A stretch of 43,417 bases of DNA. Origin: Halomonas sp. Lineage in GTDB: Bacteria > Pseudomonadota > Gammaproteobacteria > Pseudomonadales > Halomonadaceae. The notes below the pieces were generated by a model. The model searched no databases. It was not told the DNA's origin and saw nothing but the letters and a program-made list of their open reading frames with translations. The translations under genes and the position numbers were made by a program. The stretch spans positions 1 through 43,417 of the forward strand of contig NZ_JACUUD010000016.1 in NCBI RefSeq assembly GCF_014859505.1, read 5' to 3'. The number at the start of each line of letters is the position of its first letter. Within the stretch, counting starts at the first letter, position 1. This document shows positions 28,236 through 40,955 of this stretch, in pieces.

Positions 28236-28253
28236 GAACGACTCCTGGAGCCC

Positions 28254-30761
28254 TTAGAGGGTACGCTCGACCTTGATCTGGTCGAAGACCTCGATCTTGT
28301 CGCCGACCTGGACATCGTTGTAGTTCTTCACGCCGATGCCACACTCCATGCCGTTGCGCACTTCCTGGACATCGTCCTTGAAGCGGCGCAGCGACTCGAG
28401 TTCACCCTCGTAGATCACCACGTTGTCGCGCAGCACGCGGATCTTCTTGTTGCGGTGAACGGTACCCTCGACCACCATGCAGCCGGCCACGGCGCCGATC
28501 TTCGGTGCACGGAAGACGTCGCGGACCTCGGCCACGCCGACGATCTCTTCCTTCCACTCCGGCGCCAGCATGCCGGTCATCGCCTGCTTGACCTCGTCGA
28601 TCAGCTGGTAGATGACGCTGTAGTAGCGCAGATCCAGACCTTCACGCTCGATGATCTCGCGGGCGGCCGCGTCGGCACGCACGTTGAAGCCCATCACGAT
28701 GGCCTCGGAGGCCAGCGCCAGGTTGGCATCGGTGCCGGTGATGCCGCCCACCCCGGAGGAGACCACGGCCACCTGCACTTCGTCGGTGGAGAGCTCTTCC
28801 AGTGCTCCCTTGATCGCTTCCAGCGAGCCCTGGACGTCGGCCTTGAGCACGACGTTGACCTTGGCCACCTCGTCCTGGCCCATCTGGCTGAACATGTTCT
28901 CCAGCTTCGCCTTCTGCTGGCGCGCCAGACGCACCTCGCGGTACTTGCCCTGGCGGAAGTTGGCGACCTCACGGGCCTTCTTCTCGTCGGCCACGACCAT
29001 GAAATCGTCACCGGCGTCCGGGGTGCCATCGAGGCCCTGGATCTCCACCGGCATGGCCGGACCGACATGGTCGACCTGCTGGCCCAGCTCGTTGGTCAGG
29101 GCGCGCACGCGGCCGTAGTGCAGGCCGGCGAGCACGATGTCACCCTTCTTCAGGGTGCCATTCTGGACCAGCACGGTAGCCACCGGGCCACGGCCCTTGT
29201 CCAGGCGGGACTCGATCACCACACCCTTGCCGGGCGCCTCGGGCACGGCCTTGAGCTCGAGTACCTCGGAGACCAGCTGGATGGCCTCGAGCAGGTCCTC
29301 GATGCCTTCGCCGGTATGCGCGGAGACATGCACGAACTGGGTGTCGCCGCCCCACGCTTCGGAGATCACCCCGTGCTGGGAGAGCTCGTTCTTGATCCGG
29401 TCCAGATCGATGCCCTGCTTGTCGATCTTGTTGATCGCCACCACCATGGGCACCTCAGCAGCTCGGGAGTGCTCGATCGCCTCGATGGTCTGGGGCATCA
29501 CGCCATCGTCGGCGGCCACCACCAGGATGACCACGTCGGTGGCCTTGGCACCGCGAGCACGCATGGCGGTGAACGCCGCGTGTCCCGGAGTATCCAGGAA
29601 GGTCACGCCGCCGTGCTCGTCCTCGACGTGGTAGGCGCCGATGTGCTGGGTGATGCCGCCGGCCTCACCGGTGGCGACCTTGGCCTTGCGGATGTAGTCG
29701 AGCAGCGAGGTCTTGCCGTGGTCGACGTGCCCCATGACGGTGACCACCGGTGAGCGGGTGACCTCCTCGCCCTCGTAGGAGATGCCTTCGAGCATTGCGG
29801 TCTCGAGGGCGTCGTCCTTGATCAACTTGGCCTTGTGACCCATCTCCTCGACCACGATGGCCGCGGTATCCTGATCGATGGTCTGGTTGATGGTCACCGC
29901 CGCGCCCATGTTGAACATGGCCTTGATGACCTCGTTCGCCTTGATCGACATCTTGTCGGCCAGGTCGGCGACGCTGATGGACTCGGGGATCGAGACCTCG
30001 CGGACGATCGGCTGGGTCGGCTTCTTGAAGCCATGCTTGCCGCCGCCCGGGGAGCCGCCGCGACGGCCGCCGCGACGCTCGGCGCGCTTGGCCTTCTTGG
30101 CACCGCCACGACGACGCTCATCGCGATCGTCATCGTCACGCTCATGCCGCCCCTTCTTGGCGGCGGTCTTCTTGGGCGGTGCGGTGCGACGGTCGGAGCG
30201 ACCCTCCTTGGGCGGCGCGGGCGGCTCGTCACCGGCCGGCTGCTCCACCAGTTCCGGCACCGGAATCTGCGGTTGGGCAACGGCCTTCTCGGCTTCGAGC
30301 TTCGCCGCCGCCTCGCGGGCGGACTCCTCGGCGGCGTTAGCCTTGGCCAACTCGGCGTCGCGGGCGTCCTGCTCGGCCTGGGCCTGCTGGGAGTCGGCCA
30401 TGTCACCGACCAGCTGGCGCGGCCCGGCATCTTCCACCGGCTCCGGCGCCACATCGTCCTCGGCACGCTTGACGTAGGTGCGCTTCTTGCGCACCTGCAC
30501 CTCGATGGTCTTGCCCCGCTCCCCGGTATTGATGCGGCTACGCGTCTTGCGCGTCAGGGTGATGCGGTTCTTCGGCGCCGCCGCGCTGGTGCCCCCACCA
30601 TGACTCTTGGTGAGGTAATCCAGCAGCTGGCGCTTGTCCTCCTCGGACACCGCATCGCCCTCGGCCTTCTGGCCGAGACCCGCTTCTTTCATCTGTTCCA
30701 GCAGACGGGGCACGTCGCGCCCCACCTTCGCTGCAAAATCCTTAACGGTCATCTCTGACAT
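28254..30761 (-). CDS. infB: Translation initiation factor IF-2
   Basis: IF-2 is the GTPase that brings fMet-tRNA to the 30S subunit and promotes subunit joining. The 835-residue protein has an N-terminal IF2_N domain (about 1-55), a long charged and Ala/Gly/Arg-rich linker (about 90-265, containing RRGGRRGG), and a G domain starting near 342 with [16 protein letters not shown] and NKID. Domains II-IV follow to the C-terminus ([12 protein letters not shown]). GGAGG lies 6 nt before the ATG; a second ATG three codons on is possible. It follows nusA by about 100 bp, which contains a 7-bp hairpin (30811-30832). Confidence 0.97.
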   Translation of the reverse strand: MSEMTVKDFAAKVGRDVPRLLEQMKEAGLGQKAEGDAVSEEDKRQLLDYLTKSHGGGTSAAAPKNRITLTRKTRSRINTGERGKTIEVQVRKKRTYVKRAEDDVAPEPVEDAGPRQLVGDMADSQQAQAEQDARDAELAKANAAEESAREAAAKLEAEKAVAQPQIPVPELVEQPAGDEPPAPPKEGRSDRRTAPPKKTAAKKGRHERDDDDRDERRRGGAKKAKRAERRGGRRGGSPGGGKHGFKKPTQPIVREVSIPESISVADLADKMSIKANEVIKAMFNMGAAVTINQTIDQDTAAIVVEEMGHKAKLIKDDALETAMLEGISYEGEEVTRSPVVTVMGHVDHGKTSLLDYIRKAKVATGEAGGITQHIGAYHVEDEHGGVTFLDTPGHAAFTAMRARGAKATDVVILVVAADDGVMPQTIEAIEHSRAAEVPMVVAINKIDKQGIDLDRIKNELSQHGVISEAWGGDTQFVHVSAHTGEGIEDLLEAIQLVSEVLELKAVPEAPGKGVVIESRLDKGRGPVATVLVQNGTLKKGDIVLAGLHYGRVRALTNELGQQVDHVGPAMPVEIQGLDGTPDAGDDFMVVADEKKAREVANFRQGKYREVRLARQQKAKLENMFSQMGQDEVAKVNVVLKADVQGSLEAIKGALEELSTDEVQVAVVSSGVGGITGTDANLALASEAIVMGFNVRADAAAREIIEREGLDLRYYSVIYQLIDEVKQAMTGMLAPEWKEEIVGVAEVRDVFRAPKIGAVAGCMVVEGTVHRNKKIRVLRDNVVIYEGELESLRRFKDDVQEVRNGMECGIGVKNYNDVQVGDKIEVFDQIKVERTL

Positions 30762-30862
30762 TACGACCCTCCTGAGCCCGTGACCCCAATTCTTCGCTTC
30801 GAATACTGTCGCCCGGCCAGTCGGTGCCGGGCCTGGCGGCTATTGCGCCATTCACCTTCGAG

Positions 30863-32353
30863 CTACTCGTTTTCAAACCAGGGCGCACGGGCGGTCATGA
30901 TCAGTGCCGCGGCGCGCTCCTCGTCCATCCCCTCGATGTCCAGCAGGTCATCGACGGACTGCTCGGCAAGATCCTCCATGGTGACGATTTCCCGGCTGGC
31001 CAGGATGAAGGCCAGGTGGCGCTCCATGCCGTCCATCTCCAGCAGGTCGTCGGCCGGCTGGGCGCCATCCAGCTCCTCCTCGGAGGCGATGGCCAGGTTG
31101 AGCAGCTCATCCTTGGCGCGGGCGCGCAGCTCCTCGATGGTCTCCTCGTCGAATTCCTCGATCTCGAGCATCTCCTCCACCGGTACGTAGGCGATTTCCT
31201 CGAGAGAGGTGAAGCCCTCCTCCACCAGCAGACGCGCGACATCGTCGTCGATATCCAGGTGCTGGATGAAATGCTCGACCAGGCTGTCGATCTCCTGGTC
31301 GCGCTTGGCCTCGGCATCGGCCTCGGTCATGACGTTGATACGCCAGCCGGTGAGCTCGGAGGCCAGGCGCACATTCTGGCCGCTGCGGCCGATGGCCTGG
31401 GCCAGGTTATCCTCGGCGACCGCCACATCCATGGCGTGTGCGTCCTCGTCGACGAGGATGGAGGCGACATCCGCCGGCGCCATGGCGTTGATCACCAGCT
31501 GGGCGGGGTTGTCATCCCACAGCACGATATCCACGCGCTCGTTCTGCAGCTCCGAGGAGACCGCCTGGACACGCGAACCGCGCATGCCCACGCAAGCGCC
31601 TACCGGATCGATGCGCCGGTCATTGGTCTTGACGGCGATCTTGGCCCGGGAGCCGGGATCCCGGGCGGCGCCCTTGATCTCGATGAGCTGCTCGGCGATC
31701 TCCGGCACCTCGATGCTGAACAGTTCGATGATCAGCTCCGGGCAGGTGCGCGAGAGGATCAGTTGCGCCCCCCGCGCCTCGGGATCCACCTTGACCAGCA
31801 GGGCGCGGACTCGCTCGTTCATGCGATAGCGCTCGCCGGGGACCATCTCGCCGCGGGGCAGAAACGCCTCGGCGTTCTCGCCCAGGTCGATGATCAGGCC
31901 GTCGCGGGTGGTCTTCTTGACGATGCCCGAGACCAGCTCGCCTTCGCGATCGGCGTAGAGACGCACCACCTCGGCCCGCTCGGCCTCGCGCACCTTCTGC
32001 ACGATCACCTGCTTGGCGGTCTGAGCGGCGATCCGGCCGAAGTCGGCGTTCTCGATCTTCTCCTCGACCACATCACCCAGTTTCAGGGGCGGGTCGCGAC
32101 GCTCGGCGAAGGTGAGCTTGATCTCGTGGTCGGGGCCGTCGAAGTCGTCGTCCTCCACCACCGTCCAGCGGCGGAAGGTCTCGTAATCTCCGGTGCGGCG
32201 ATCGATGTGCACCCGCACGCTGGCTTCCTCGTCCTCGAACCGCTTGCGGGACGCGCTGGCCAGGGCCGCCTCGACGGCCTCGAAGATCACCTCGCGGGGA
32301 ACTCCCTTTTCGTTGGAGATCGTTTCAACGACCGCCAGAATCTCTTTGCTCAT
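30863..32353 (-). CDS. nusA: Transcription termination/antitermination factor NusA
   Basis: NusA binds RNA polymerase and nascent RNA, modulating pausing, termination and rRNA antitermination. The 496-residue protein has the RNAP-binding N-terminal domain (1-125), an S1 domain (about 135-200), KH1 and KH2 (about 230-345, with the [12 protein letters not shown] and [12 protein letters not shown] motifs), and two acidic C-terminal repeats (AR1/AR2, about 365-496) as in E. coli. Length matches E. coli (495). GAGG lies close before the ATG. It is in the conserved order tRNA-fMet, rimP, nusA, infB, so autoregulation of this operon by NusA is plausible. Confidence 0.97.
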   Translation of the reverse strand: MSKEILAVVETISNEKGVPREVIFEAVEAALASASRKRFEDEEASVRVHIDRRTGDYETFRRWTVVEDDDFDGPDHEIKLTFAERRDPPLKLGDVVEEKIENADFGRIAAQTAKQVIVQKVREAERAEVVRLYADREGELVSGIVKKTTRDGLIIDLGENAEAFLPRGEMVPGERYRMNERVRALLVKVDPEARGAQLILSRTCPELIIELFSIEVPEIAEQLIEIKGAARDPGSRAKIAVKTNDRRIDPVGACVGMRGSRVQAVSSELQNERVDIVLWDDNPAQLVINAMAPADVASILVDEDAHAMDVAVAEDNLAQAIGRSGQNVRLASELTGWRINVMTEADAEAKRDQEIDSLVEHFIQHLDIDDDVARLLVEEGFTSLEEIAYVPVEEMLEIEEFDEETIEELRARAKDELLNLAIASEEELDGAQPADDLLEMDGMERHLAFILASREIVTMEDLAEQSVDDLLDIEGMDEERAAALIMTARAPWFENE

Positions 32354-32451
32354 GCCATTGCCTCGCCAGAAAACCTGTCCTCGAGCCTCATGCTCATCCA
32401 GCCGTGCCGACCGCTGGCCTGGTCATCAACCTTGATCATGAAACTTGACCA

Positions 32452-32919
32452 TCAAACCTCGTCGTCGAACCGCGGCACCACCTGTGCCTGGTCGATGCTT
32501 TCGATCGGAAAGCAGTACTCCTCACCCTCGACCTGCAGCAGCACCTCATCACCCTCGACACCCGCCAGCAGGCCCTGGAACTTGCGCCGCCCCTCGAAGG
32601 GCACCCGCAGCTTCAGCGCCACATCGTGGCCACGATAGCGGGTGAACTGATCGAGGGTGTAGAGCGGACGATCCATCCCCGGGGAGGAGACCTCGAGGCG
32701 ATACTCGCCGCGGATCGGATCCTCGACATCGAATATGGCACTCACCTGGCGACTGATGTCGGCGCAGTCGTCGACGCTGACGCCATTCTCGTGATCGATG
32801 TAGATCACCAGGCGGGAGTGCTTGCCGTGGGAGAGAAAGTCGATGCCCCACAGTTCGAAGCCCATGGCGGTGACCACGGGTTCGATCATTGCGTGCAGTG
32901 CAGCATCCTTGATTGCCAC
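32452..32919 (-). CDS. rimP: Ribosome maturation factor RimP
   Basis: RimP assists 30S subunit assembly. The 155-residue protein begins at a GTG (32917-32919) with AGGAG about 11 nt upstream. The conserved core includes GFELWGIDFL (about 19-28), YIDHENGVSVDDCADISRQV (about 41-60), VEDPIRGEYRLEVSSPG and DRPLYT. A C-terminal SH3-like domain (about 85-150) follows. It opens the protein-coding part of the nusA-infB operon. Between it and the upstream initiator tRNA is an intrinsic terminator, so rimP transcription probably depends partly on read-through or on an internal promoter that I cannot identify. Confidence 0.95.
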   Translation of the reverse strand: MAIKDAALHAMIEPVVTAMGFELWGIDFLSHGKHSRLVIYIDHENGVSVDDCADISRQVSAIFDVEDPIRGEYRLEVSSPGMDRPLYTLDQFTRYRGHDVALKLRVPFEGRRKFQGLLAGVEGDEVLLQVEGEEYCFPIESIDQAQVVPRFDDEV

Positions 32920-33041
32920 GAAAATATCGCTCCTACAGCCGTTGCATCAGGCACCTGGCCGGGAGTCATCAGGAAAGTCAGGTGGCTGATTGGCGTTACC
33001 CGGAACAGCGGCGGGCGCTTGACGCCCAGCATGCTGCTAAC

Positions 33042-33069
33042 AAAAAGCCCCTTCACAGGAAGGGGCTTT
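33042..33069 (-). terminator. Terminator between tRNA-fMet and rimP
   Basis: On the minus strand, a 10-bp stem AAAGCCCCTT / AAGGGGCTTT with a 6-nt loop is followed by further T residues (TTTTTG in total). It lies about 100 bp after the tRNA. It probably separates most tRNA-fMet transcription from the rimP-nusA operon, letting a fraction read through. Confidence 0.85.
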
Positions 33070-33165
33070 CACATGAAACCTTTAGACCACTCCGGCAATC
33101 GAACCGCCCCTTCTCTTCGAACCCTAGCGCAACCGCTGAAAGTCGAAAGGCGCCTGACCGGAAGA

Positions 33166-33242
<77 letters not shown>

Positions 33243-33258
33243 TCAATCTAGGTCGGTA

Positions 33259-33287
33259 ATCCTACACATCGCCAGGACATTCGTCAA
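33259..33287 (-). promoter_or_regulatory. Sigma-70 promoter of tRNA-fMet
   Basis: On the minus strand TTGACG (33282-33287) and TAGGAT (33259-33264) are separated by 17 bp, placing the start about 10 bp before the tRNA. Matches are 5/6 and 4/6. This is the clearest housekeeping promoter in the window. Confidence 0.8.
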
Positions 33288-33361
33288 GGGATATCACCGT
33301 CATGCCAATCCTGCTGTCTGAAGGACCGCTCATGCCCCAGGGGGCGCTGCGGTGAATCAGA

Positions 33362-33448
33362 TGGTGCCGAAGGCGGGACTTGAACCCGCACGGCCATAAG
33401 GCCACTACCCCCTCAAGATAGCGTGTCTACCAATTCCACCACTTCGGC
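33362..33448 (-). tRNA. leuU: tRNA-Leu (GAG)
   Basis: The 87-nt class II tRNA has anticodon GAG in the loop CTTGAGG, a long variable arm, D-loop AATTGGTAGAC, T-loop GTTCAAGTC, a fully paired GCCGAAG/CTTCGGC acceptor stem and an encoded CCA. It follows secG by 30 bp without a separate promoter, as in E. coli secG-leuU, so it is probably processed from the secG transcript. Confidence 0.97.
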
Positions 33449-33478
33449 ATCAGGGGAGGCTGGAAACTGCAAAGCGAC

Positions 33479-33838
33479 CTAGTCGTCGCTTCCCTCCAGC
33501 ACTGGCGCTGCATTATCCATACCCTGGGCACTGTCGTCAAGGGTTGGAACGCTGCGCTGCTGCTCGATCAGCCGCGAGTCGGGAATGCCGGCCTCGGGCG
33601 CCTGGCGGGCCTGGGAGGCATACCAGGCCAGGGTCAGGGAGGTGGCGAAGAAGACGGCGGCCAGGAAGGCCGTGAACTTCGCCAGGAAGCCGCCGCTGCC
33701 GCGAGAACCGAACACGGTCTGGGAGGCACCGCCACCGAAGGCGGCGCCGGCTTCGGCGCCCTTGCCCTGTTGCAGCAGGACAAGGACGACCAGGGCGATG
33801 GCGATCGCCACGTGGATCATGAGAATGGCAACTTGCAT
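33479..33838 (-). CDS. secG: Protein-export membrane protein SecG
   Basis: SecG is the small third subunit of the SecYEG translocon, facilitating SecA-driven export. The 119-residue protein has two transmembrane helices (about 3-22 and 52-73) joined by the conserved cytoplasmic loop [21 protein letters not shown] hydrophilic C-terminal tail of about 45 residues follows. It begins 4 bp after the tpiA stop, so the two are co-transcribed; tRNA-Leu follows. Confidence 0.95.
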   Translation of the reverse strand: MQVAILMIHVAIAIALVVLVLLQQGKGAEAGAAFGGGASQTVFGSRGSGGFLAKFTAFLAAVFFATSLTLAWYASQARQAPEAGIPDSRLIEQQRSVPTLDDSAQGMDNAAPVLEGSDD

Positions 33839-33842
33839 GGAA

Positions 33843-34592
33843 TCAACCTGCTGACTGACAGATGGCTAGGAAATCGTCGACCTTGAGCGAGGCACCGCCC
33901 ACCAGGCCGCCGTCGATATCGGGTTGGGCGAGCAGCTCGGCGGCGTTGCCGGCGTTCATGCTCCCCCCGTAGAGCAGTCGCAGCCCTTCGGCCAGCTCCC
34001 GGTTGTAGCTGGCCTGGTAGTCGCGAATTCCGGCCATGACCTCCTGGGCCTGCTCCGGCGTGGCGGTCCGGCCAGTACCGATGGCCCACACCGGCTCATA
34101 GGCGATGACCATGCGCGAGCGCTGTTCGGGCTCCAGGCGAGACATGGCGAAGCCCACCTGGCGCAACACCACCTCCATGGTACGGCCGGCGTCGCGCTCC
34201 TCGAGGGTCTCGCCCACGCAGAGCACCGGCGTCAGGCCAACGCCGAGCGCGGCCAGCAGGCGATCGAAGACCTGCTGATCGCCCTCGCGATAGAGCTGGC
34301 GGCGCTCCGAATGCCCCACCAGGGCATAGCGTACGCCGAACTCGCACAGCATGTTGCCGCTCACCTCGCCGGTATGGGCCCCGGAATGCAGCGGGTTGAG
34401 CGACTGGGCGCCAATCCGCAGCGGAGTATCGGCGAAGGCACGCTGCGCCGCATCCAGGTAGGGAAACGGAGGAAAGATCACGACCTCGACTCCCTGCGGC
34501 AGCTCGGCCTCGGCAAAGGCACGACCGAAGGCCTCGACCAGATCGGCCGAGCCATTCATCTTCCAGTTGCCGGCAAGCAGCGGGGTACGCAT
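33843..34592 (-). CDS. tpiA: Triosephosphate isomerase
   Basis: TpiA interconverts dihydroxyacetone phosphate and glyceraldehyde 3-phosphate in glycolysis and gluconeogenesis. The 249-residue TIM barrel has the catalytic K11 (GNWKMNG), H94 (VGHSERR) and the glutamate of [10 protein letters not shown] (about E166), the last opening the flexible loop 6. The gene lies between glmM and secG, as in Pseudomonas; in E. coli it is elsewhere. In the 74-bp gap to glmM, TTGTCT and TATACC on the minus strand (34644-34649 and 34623-34628, 15 bp apart) may be a weak promoter; AGAGGA precedes the ATG. Confidence 0.97.
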   Translation of the reverse strand: MRTPLLAGNWKMNGSADLVEAFGRAFAEAELPQGVEVVIFPPFPYLDAAQRAFADTPLRIGAQSLNPLHSGAHTGEVSGNMLCEFGVRYALVGHSERRQLYREGDQQVFDRLLAALGVGLTPVLCVGETLEERDAGRTMEVVLRQVGFAMSRLEPEQRSRMVIAYEPVWAIGTGRTATPEQAQEVMAGIRDYQASYNRELAEGLRLLYGGSMNAGNAAELLAQPDIDGGLVGGASLKVDDFLAICQSAG

Positions 34593-34666
34593 CGACTGTC
34601 CTCTTTCAAGGTGGTGCGAAATGGTATAGGAGCAGCCCTGTCAAGACAACCGGCCCCGCTCAGGGC

Positions 34667-36022
34667 TCAGTCCAGCAGCGCCTCGACCTCGGCGGCGATG
34701 CGGCGCGCCAGGCCGTCCACATCCAGATGGGGGCGACCCTCGACCATCACCCGGATCAGCGGCTCGGTGCCGGAGGGGCGCAGCAGCACGCGGCCCTCGT
34801 CGCCCAGCTCTGCCTCCACCTCGGCCACCGCCGCCTGAAGTTCCGGCCGCTCCATGAGCGTCGCGGCCCGGCTGCCCGGGGTGAGGCGGACATTGACCAG
34901 CGCCTGGGGGGCCTTTTCCAGACCGTCCAGCAGGCGCTGAAGCGGCTTGCCCTCACGCACCATGATCGCCAGCACCTGCAGCGCCGAGACGATGCCGTCG
35001 CCGGTGGTCTGGACATGACCACAGAGGATGTGTCCCGAGGACTCGCCGCCCAGCTGCCAGCCCTTGCTGGCCAGGCGCTCCATCACGTAGCGATCTCCCA
35101 CCCTGGCACGCTCGAAGGGTACGCCCATCTCCTCGAAGGCCGCGGCCAGGCCGAAGTTGGACATCAGGGTGCCGACCACGCCGCCGCCCAGGTCTCCGCG
35201 GGCGTGGCGGTCGCGGGCGATCAGGTAGAGGATATCATCGCCGTCGATCTCGCGGCCGTCGGCATCCACCAGCAGCACCCGGTCGCCGTCGCCGTCGAAG
35301 GCCACGCCGAGGTCGGCGCCCTGCTGGATCACCGCGGCGCGCAGCGCGGCCGGATGGGTGGAACCGACATCCTTGTTGATGTTGAGACCGTCCGGGCTCG
35401 CCCCGATCAGGCTCACCTCGGCGCCCAGCTCGCGGAACACGTTGGGTGCGATGTGGTAGGTCGCGCCATGGGCACAGTCCAGCACCACCTTCAGGCCCGT
35501 GAGGCTGATCCGGTCAGGCACCGTGGACTTGCAGAACTCGATGTAGCGGCCCGCAGCGTCATCGATCCGTGCCACCTTGCCCAGCCTGTCTGCCGCCACC
35601 GTGGTCAGCGGCTCCTCGAGCATCGCCTCGATCTCCTGCTCGAGGTCATCGTCCAGCTTGACCCCGGCGGTGGAGAAGAACTTGATGCCGTTGTCGGCAA
35701 AGGGGTTGTGGGACGCCGAGATGACGATCCCGGCATCGGCGCGGAAGGTGCGGGTCAGGTAGGCGATGCCCGGGGTCGGCATGGGGCCCAGCAGGGCCAC
35801 GTCCACACCGGCGGCGGAGAGGCCCGCCTCCAGGGCCGACTCGAACATGTAACCGGAAATCCGGGTGTCCTTGCCGATCAGCACCAGGTGGCGACGGGTG
35901 CCGTTGCGTGCGGCCAGCACGCGACCGGTGGCCCAGCCCAGCTTGAGCATGAAATCGGCCGTGATGGGGGGCTCGCCGACGGTACCGCGGATTCCGTCGG
36001 TGCCAAAATAGCGTCTTGTCAT
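34667..36022 (-). CDS. glmM: Phosphoglucosamine mutase
   Basis: GlmM converts glucosamine-6-phosphate to glucosamine-1-phosphate for UDP-GlcNAc, and so for peptidoglycan and LPS. The start [13 protein letters not shown] gives 451 residues (E. coli 445); nine upstream in-frame codons overlap folP and lack homology. The phospho-serine is S104 in SASHNP, the Mg-binding loop is DGDGDR (near 245), and the phosphate-binding [12 protein letters not shown] is near the C-terminus. AAGGA lies about 8 nt before the ATG, which overlaps the folP stop by one base (TGATG). Confidence 0.97.
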   Translation of the reverse strand: MTRRYFGTDGIRGTVGEPPITADFMLKLGWATGRVLAARNGTRRHLVLIGKDTRISGYMFESALEAGLSAAGVDVALLGPMPTPGIAYLTRTFRADAGIVISASHNPFADNGIKFFSTAGVKLDDDLEQEIEAMLEEPLTTVAADRLGKVARIDDAAGRYIEFCKSTVPDRISLTGLKVVLDCAHGATYHIAPNVFRELGAEVSLIGASPDGLNINKDVGSTHPAALRAAVIQQGADLGVAFDGDGDRVLLVDADGREIDGDDILYLIARDRHARGDLGGGVVGTLMSNFGLAAAFEEMGVPFERARVGDRYVMERLASKGWQLGGESSGHILCGHVQTTGDGIVSALQVLAIMVREGKPLQRLLDGLEKAPQALVNVRLTPGSRAATLMERPELQAAVAEVEAELGDEGRVLLRPSGTEPLIRVMVEGRPHLDVDGLARRIAAEVEALLD

Positions 36023-36876
36023 CAGCATCCTTCCTTGAGTACGGCCCATGTCATGTTCACCGCATCCACGCTGGGGGCCACATCGTGGACGCGCAGGATG
36101 CGGGCGCCACGCTCCACCGCCAGGGCCGTCAGCGCCAGCCCGCCGGGCAGGCGCTCCTCCACCGGCCGCTCCAGCACCTTGCCGATCATGCTCTTGCGCG
36201 ACATGCCCACCAGCAGCGGCAGCTCGAGTGTCGCCAGTCGCTCCAGGCGATTGAGCAGGCGCAGGTTGTGTTCCACGGTCTTGCCGAAGCCGAAGCCGGG
36301 ATCCACCAGCAGGCGCTCGCGGCGCAGGCCGCCGGCCTCGCAGGCGGCGACCCGCTCGGCGAGGTAGTCGGCAACCGCCTCCTCGATGGGCACATCATAG
36401 CGGGGCGCCTGCTGCATGTCGCGGGGCTCCCCCTGGCGGTGCATCAGGCACACCGGCAGGCCGGTGCCGATGGCCGCGGCCAGCGCCCCCTCGCGCTCCA
36501 GGGAGCGCACGTCGTTGATCATGCCGGCACCCAGGGCCGCGCACTCGCGCATCACCTCGGGGCAGCTGGTGTCCACCGAGACCAGGGCGTCCAGCTCGCG
36601 CACCAGCGCCTCCACCACCGGCGCCACCCGGTCGAGCTCCTGCTGGGGCGATACCGCATCGGCCCCCGGCCGGGTCGATTCGCCACCCACGTCGATGATC
36701 GCCGCCCCCTCGGCCAGCATGTGCTCGGCGTGGCGCAGGGCATCCTCCAGGGCCACATGGCGGCCGCCGTCGGAGAAGGAGTCGGGGGTGACGTTGAGGA
36801 TCCCCATCACCCGGGGGAAGGAGAGGTCGAGCCGATGGCGGCCGCAGATCATGGAGGCAGGGATCGAGTTCATCAT
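36022..36876 (-). CDS. folP: Dihydropteroate synthase
   Basis: FolP condenses p-aminobenzoate with the pterin pyrophosphate produced by FolK (also in the window); it is the target of sulfonamides. The 284-residue TIM barrel has [14 protein letters not shown] (about 25-38), [10 protein letters not shown] (about 62-71), DPGFGFGKT (about 197-205) and the pterin/phosphate-binding SRKSMIG. Two adjacent ATGs exist at the start and either may serve. It forms the folP-glmM pair found in most gammaproteobacteria, one-base overlap at the 3' end. A strong hairpin separates it from ftsH. Confidence 0.96.
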   Translation of the reverse strand: MMNSIPASMICGRHRLDLSFPRVMGILNVTPDSFSDGGRHVALEDALRHAEHMLAEGAAIIDVGGESTRPGADAVSPQQELDRVAPVVEALVRELDALVSVDTSCPEVMRECAALGAGMINDVRSLEREGALAAAIGTGLPVCLMHRQGEPRDMQQAPRYDVPIEEAVADYLAERVAACEAGGLRRERLLVDPGFGFGKTVEHNLRLLNRLERLATLELPLLVGMSRKSMIGKVLERPVEERLPGGLALTALAVERGARILRVHDVAPSVDAVNMTWAVLKEGC

Positions 36877-36946
36877 CTATCGGAGCCTGGGGAGGGTGGG
36901 CGAGACGGGGATTGACGGGGCTTGTTTTGACGGGCCTTACAATGCG

Positions 36947-36970
36947 CAGGCGCCCCGAAAGGGGCGCCTG
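36947..36970 (-). terminator. Hairpin between ftsH and folP
   Basis: Perfect 10-bp stem CAGGCGCCCC / GGGGCGCCTG with a 4-nt loop (GAAA on plus) about 20 bp after the ftsH stop. No strong U tract follows on the minus strand (CGCATTGTAA), so termination is likely partial. Confidence 0.55.
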
Positions 36971-36990
36971 GCAGTGATTGACGAGCGGGG

Positions 36991-38979
<1,989 letters not shown>

Positions 38980-39176
38980 GGGACTACCCTCAATATCAGA
39001 AATCTGTCGGCCACATATGCGCCTGGCACATTGGACACTACATGAGCAGGCCGCGTTCGGCCACCGCCGGCGCCTCGGCGCGGGCGATCCACCTCAGGCT
39101 CCACTTTGACACAGTTACATCCCCCTGTCCGGCAATCGCCCCGGTAGGCCAGGCCTATCGGGCCACCCGGACAGGA

Positions 39177-39866
39177 TCAGCCGCGGAAGCCCTGGGCCAG
39201 CAGGTAGACCTCGCGGGAGCGCGTCCGGGAGGCGCCCGGCTTGCGGGTCACCACCCGGGCAAAGCGCTCGCGCAGGCACTTCAGGTATTCGTCGAAGCCC
39301 TCGCCCTGGAACACCTTGGCCAGGAAGCTGCCGCCGGGTCGCAAGGTCTGACCCGCCAGATCCAGCGCCAGTTCCACCAGGTACATCGCCTGGGGCTGAT
39401 CGATGGCGGCCATGCCACTCATGTTGGGCGCCATGTCAGACATCACCAGGTCCACCGGGCGATCGCCCAGAGTAGCGAGGATCGCCGCGAGGACCGCCTC
39501 CTCGGTGAAGTCCCCCTGAAGGAAGTCGACGCCGGCCAGGGCATCCATCTCGAGGATGTCGGAGGCGATCACCACCCCCTCGACGCCCACCTTCTCGGCG
39601 GCTACCTGACTCCAGCCCCCGGGGGCGGCGCCCAGATCGATCACCGTCATGCCCGCCTTGAAGAGCCGGTCCTTGTCGTCCAGTTCCAGCAGCTTGTAGC
39701 TGGCCCGGGAGCGGTAGCCGTCCTGCCAGGCGCGCTGCACGTATTGATCGTCGAAGTGCTCCTTCAGCCAGCCCTTGCTGGTCTTGCTGGCAGAGCCCTT
39801 GTTCGCGGCGCTCTTGCTGACCGGCGCCTTGCCGGAAGCGGGGGATGTTGTGCGGGAACGAGCCAC
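39177..39866 (-). CDS. rlmE: 23S rRNA 2'-O-methyltransferase (U2552)
   Basis: RlmE (FtsJ/RrmJ) methylates the ribose of U2552 in the 23S A-loop of late 50S particles. The 229-residue protein has the SAM motif [13 protein letters not shown] (about 75-87) and the K-D-K-E catalytic set: Lys in YKLLEL, Asp in MSDMAPN, Lys in FLAKVFQG and Glu in SREVYLL. A Ser/Lys/Ala-rich N-terminal extension of about 30 residues precedes the core WLKEHFDD, about 20 longer than E. coli; the start codon is GTG and not certain. The gene precedes ftsH (197 bp) and is divergent from yhbY, the usual gene order. Confidence 0.94.
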   Translation of the reverse strand: MARSRTTSPASGKAPVSKSAANKGSASKTSKGWLKEHFDDQYVQRAWQDGYRSRASYKLLELDDKDRLFKAGMTVIDLGAAPGGWSQVAAEKVGVEGVVIASDILEMDALAGVDFLQGDFTEEAVLAAILATLGDRPVDLVMSDMAPNMSGMAAIDQPQAMYLVELALDLAGQTLRPGGSFLAKVFQGEGFDEYLKCLRERFARVVTRKPGASRTRSREVYLLAQGFRG

Positions 39867-40071
39867 GGCATCACCAGAAGGTGGAGGGTAATGGAGAGGC
39901 GCTGGTGCGACATGCGGGAGGCGTCAGGCACAGCGGCATGGGTCGGACGCCCCTTCGAAACAGGGCCAGGCCGGGCGTTGCGCCAGGTGACATTTCGCCT
40001 GGGCCATTTTCGGCATGGCAATTTACGCGTACCATGACCGGCTGCGCGCAACCAAGAAGATGCAAGATACC

Positions 40072-40398
40072 ATGAGCTTGTCACAGGCACAAAAGAAGGC
40101 ATTTCGCAGCATCGGCCACCATCTGAACCCGGTGGTGACGGTCTCCGAGAACGGCATCTCCGAGGGGGTGCTGGGAGAGCTCGAGCGGGCACTGTCCGAT
40201 CATGAGCTGATCAAGGTGAAGCTGGCCCTGCCGGAGCGGGACGACCGCGCCGCCATGCTGCAGGAGCTGGTCGCCACCAGCGGTGCCGAGCTGGTGCAGA
40301 CCATCGGCAAGATGGCCCTGCTCTATCGCAGGAACCCCCGGGTCGACCCGAAGCTCTCCAATGTCCAGCGCTTCGAGGGGCATCACGGCCGGCACTGA
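40072..40398 (+). CDS. yhbY: YhbY (CRS1-YhbY domain) RNA-binding protein
   Basis: YhbY binds pre-50S ribosomal particles; its precise role in assembly is not settled. The start at MSLSQAQKKA gives 108 residues and matches the family N-terminus (E. coli begins MNLS); in-frame upstream ATGs add up to 19 residues without homology. The domain includes LNPVVTVSENGISEGVL (about 18-34), HELIKVKLA (about 45-53) and the C-terminal GKMALLYRR, with the IGK-type loop. It is the only plus-strand gene in the right third of the window, between convergent greA and divergent rlmE. Confidence 0.93.
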   Translation: MSLSQAQKKAFRSIGHHLNPVVTVSENGISEGVLGELERALSDHELIKVKLALPERDDRAAMLQELVATSGAELVQTIGKMALLYRRNPRVDPKLSNVQRFEGHHGRH

Positions 40399-40418
40399 CG
40401 TGGAGCGGGATCGAGGAT

Positions 40419-40453
40419 GCAAAAGGCCCGCGGCAGTGCCGCGGGCCTTTTGC
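40419..40453. terminator. Bidirectional terminator, yhbY/greA
   Basis: A perfect 16-bp stem GCAAAAGGCCCGCGGC and its complement around an AGT loop. Because the stem ends in AAAA and TTTT on the two sides, each strand reads a T run after the GC-rich core, so it can end both the yhbY and greA transcripts. Confidence 0.93.
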
Positions 40454-40478
40454 ATGGTTCGTCTGCCGGGTTTGGCGC

Positions 40479-40951
40479 TTACAGGTGCTCGACGCCGCCG
40501 ATCTCGTACTCGACGTTGCCGCCTGGCGTCTTGACCACCACCACATCGCCCTCCTCCTTGCCGATCAGGGCGCGAGCGATGGGCGAGGTGACCGAGATCA
40601 GCCCCTGCTTGATGTCGGCCTCGTCCTCGCCGACGATGCGATAGCGCACCTGCTCGTCGGTATCGAGGTTGATCAGCTCGACGGTGACGCCGAAGATCAC
40701 CTTGCCGGTCTGGGGCAGCTTGGTGACGTCGATCACCTGGGCGTTCCCGAGCTTGCCCTCGATCTCCTGGATGCGCCCCTCGATGAAGCCCTGTTGCTCG
40801 CGGGCCGCATGGTACTCGGCGTTCTCCTTGAGATCGCCGTGCTCGCGGGCCTCGGCGATGGCAGCGATGACCCTGGGGCGCGCCTCACCCTTGAGCTGCT
40901 CGAGCTCCTTGCGAAGGCGTGCCTCACCGGCAACGGTCATTGGGACCTTGT

Positions 40952-40955
<4 letters not shown>
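40479..40955 (-). CDS. greA: Transcription elongation factor GreA
   Basis: GreA enters the secondary channel of stalled RNA polymerase and stimulates cleavage of backtracked RNA. The 158-residue protein has the N-terminal coiled coil (about 1-75) with the acidic tip region [16 protein letters not shown] (about 40-55, D41 and E44), and the C-terminal FKBP-like domain (about 82-158) with [20 protein letters not shown]. Length equals E. coli. Its start overlaps the carB stop by 4 nt (ATGA), so it is translationally coupled to carB, as in Pseudomonas carAB-greA. Confidence 0.97.

Noticed and set aside
27870..29753. 627-codon plus-strand open frame opposite rbfA and infB
   Set aside because: Antisense shadow with typical His/Asp/Leu-rich composition; infB and rbfA are certain.
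36912..36943. Plus-strand TTGACG and TACAAT upstream of a hairpin
   Set aside because: Spacing is 20 bp, three too long, and it would point antisense into ftsH with no gene to serve.
39141..39163. Imperfect hairpin after rlmE as terminator
   Set aside because: The stem has a mismatch on the coding strand and no T tract follows; too weak to list.
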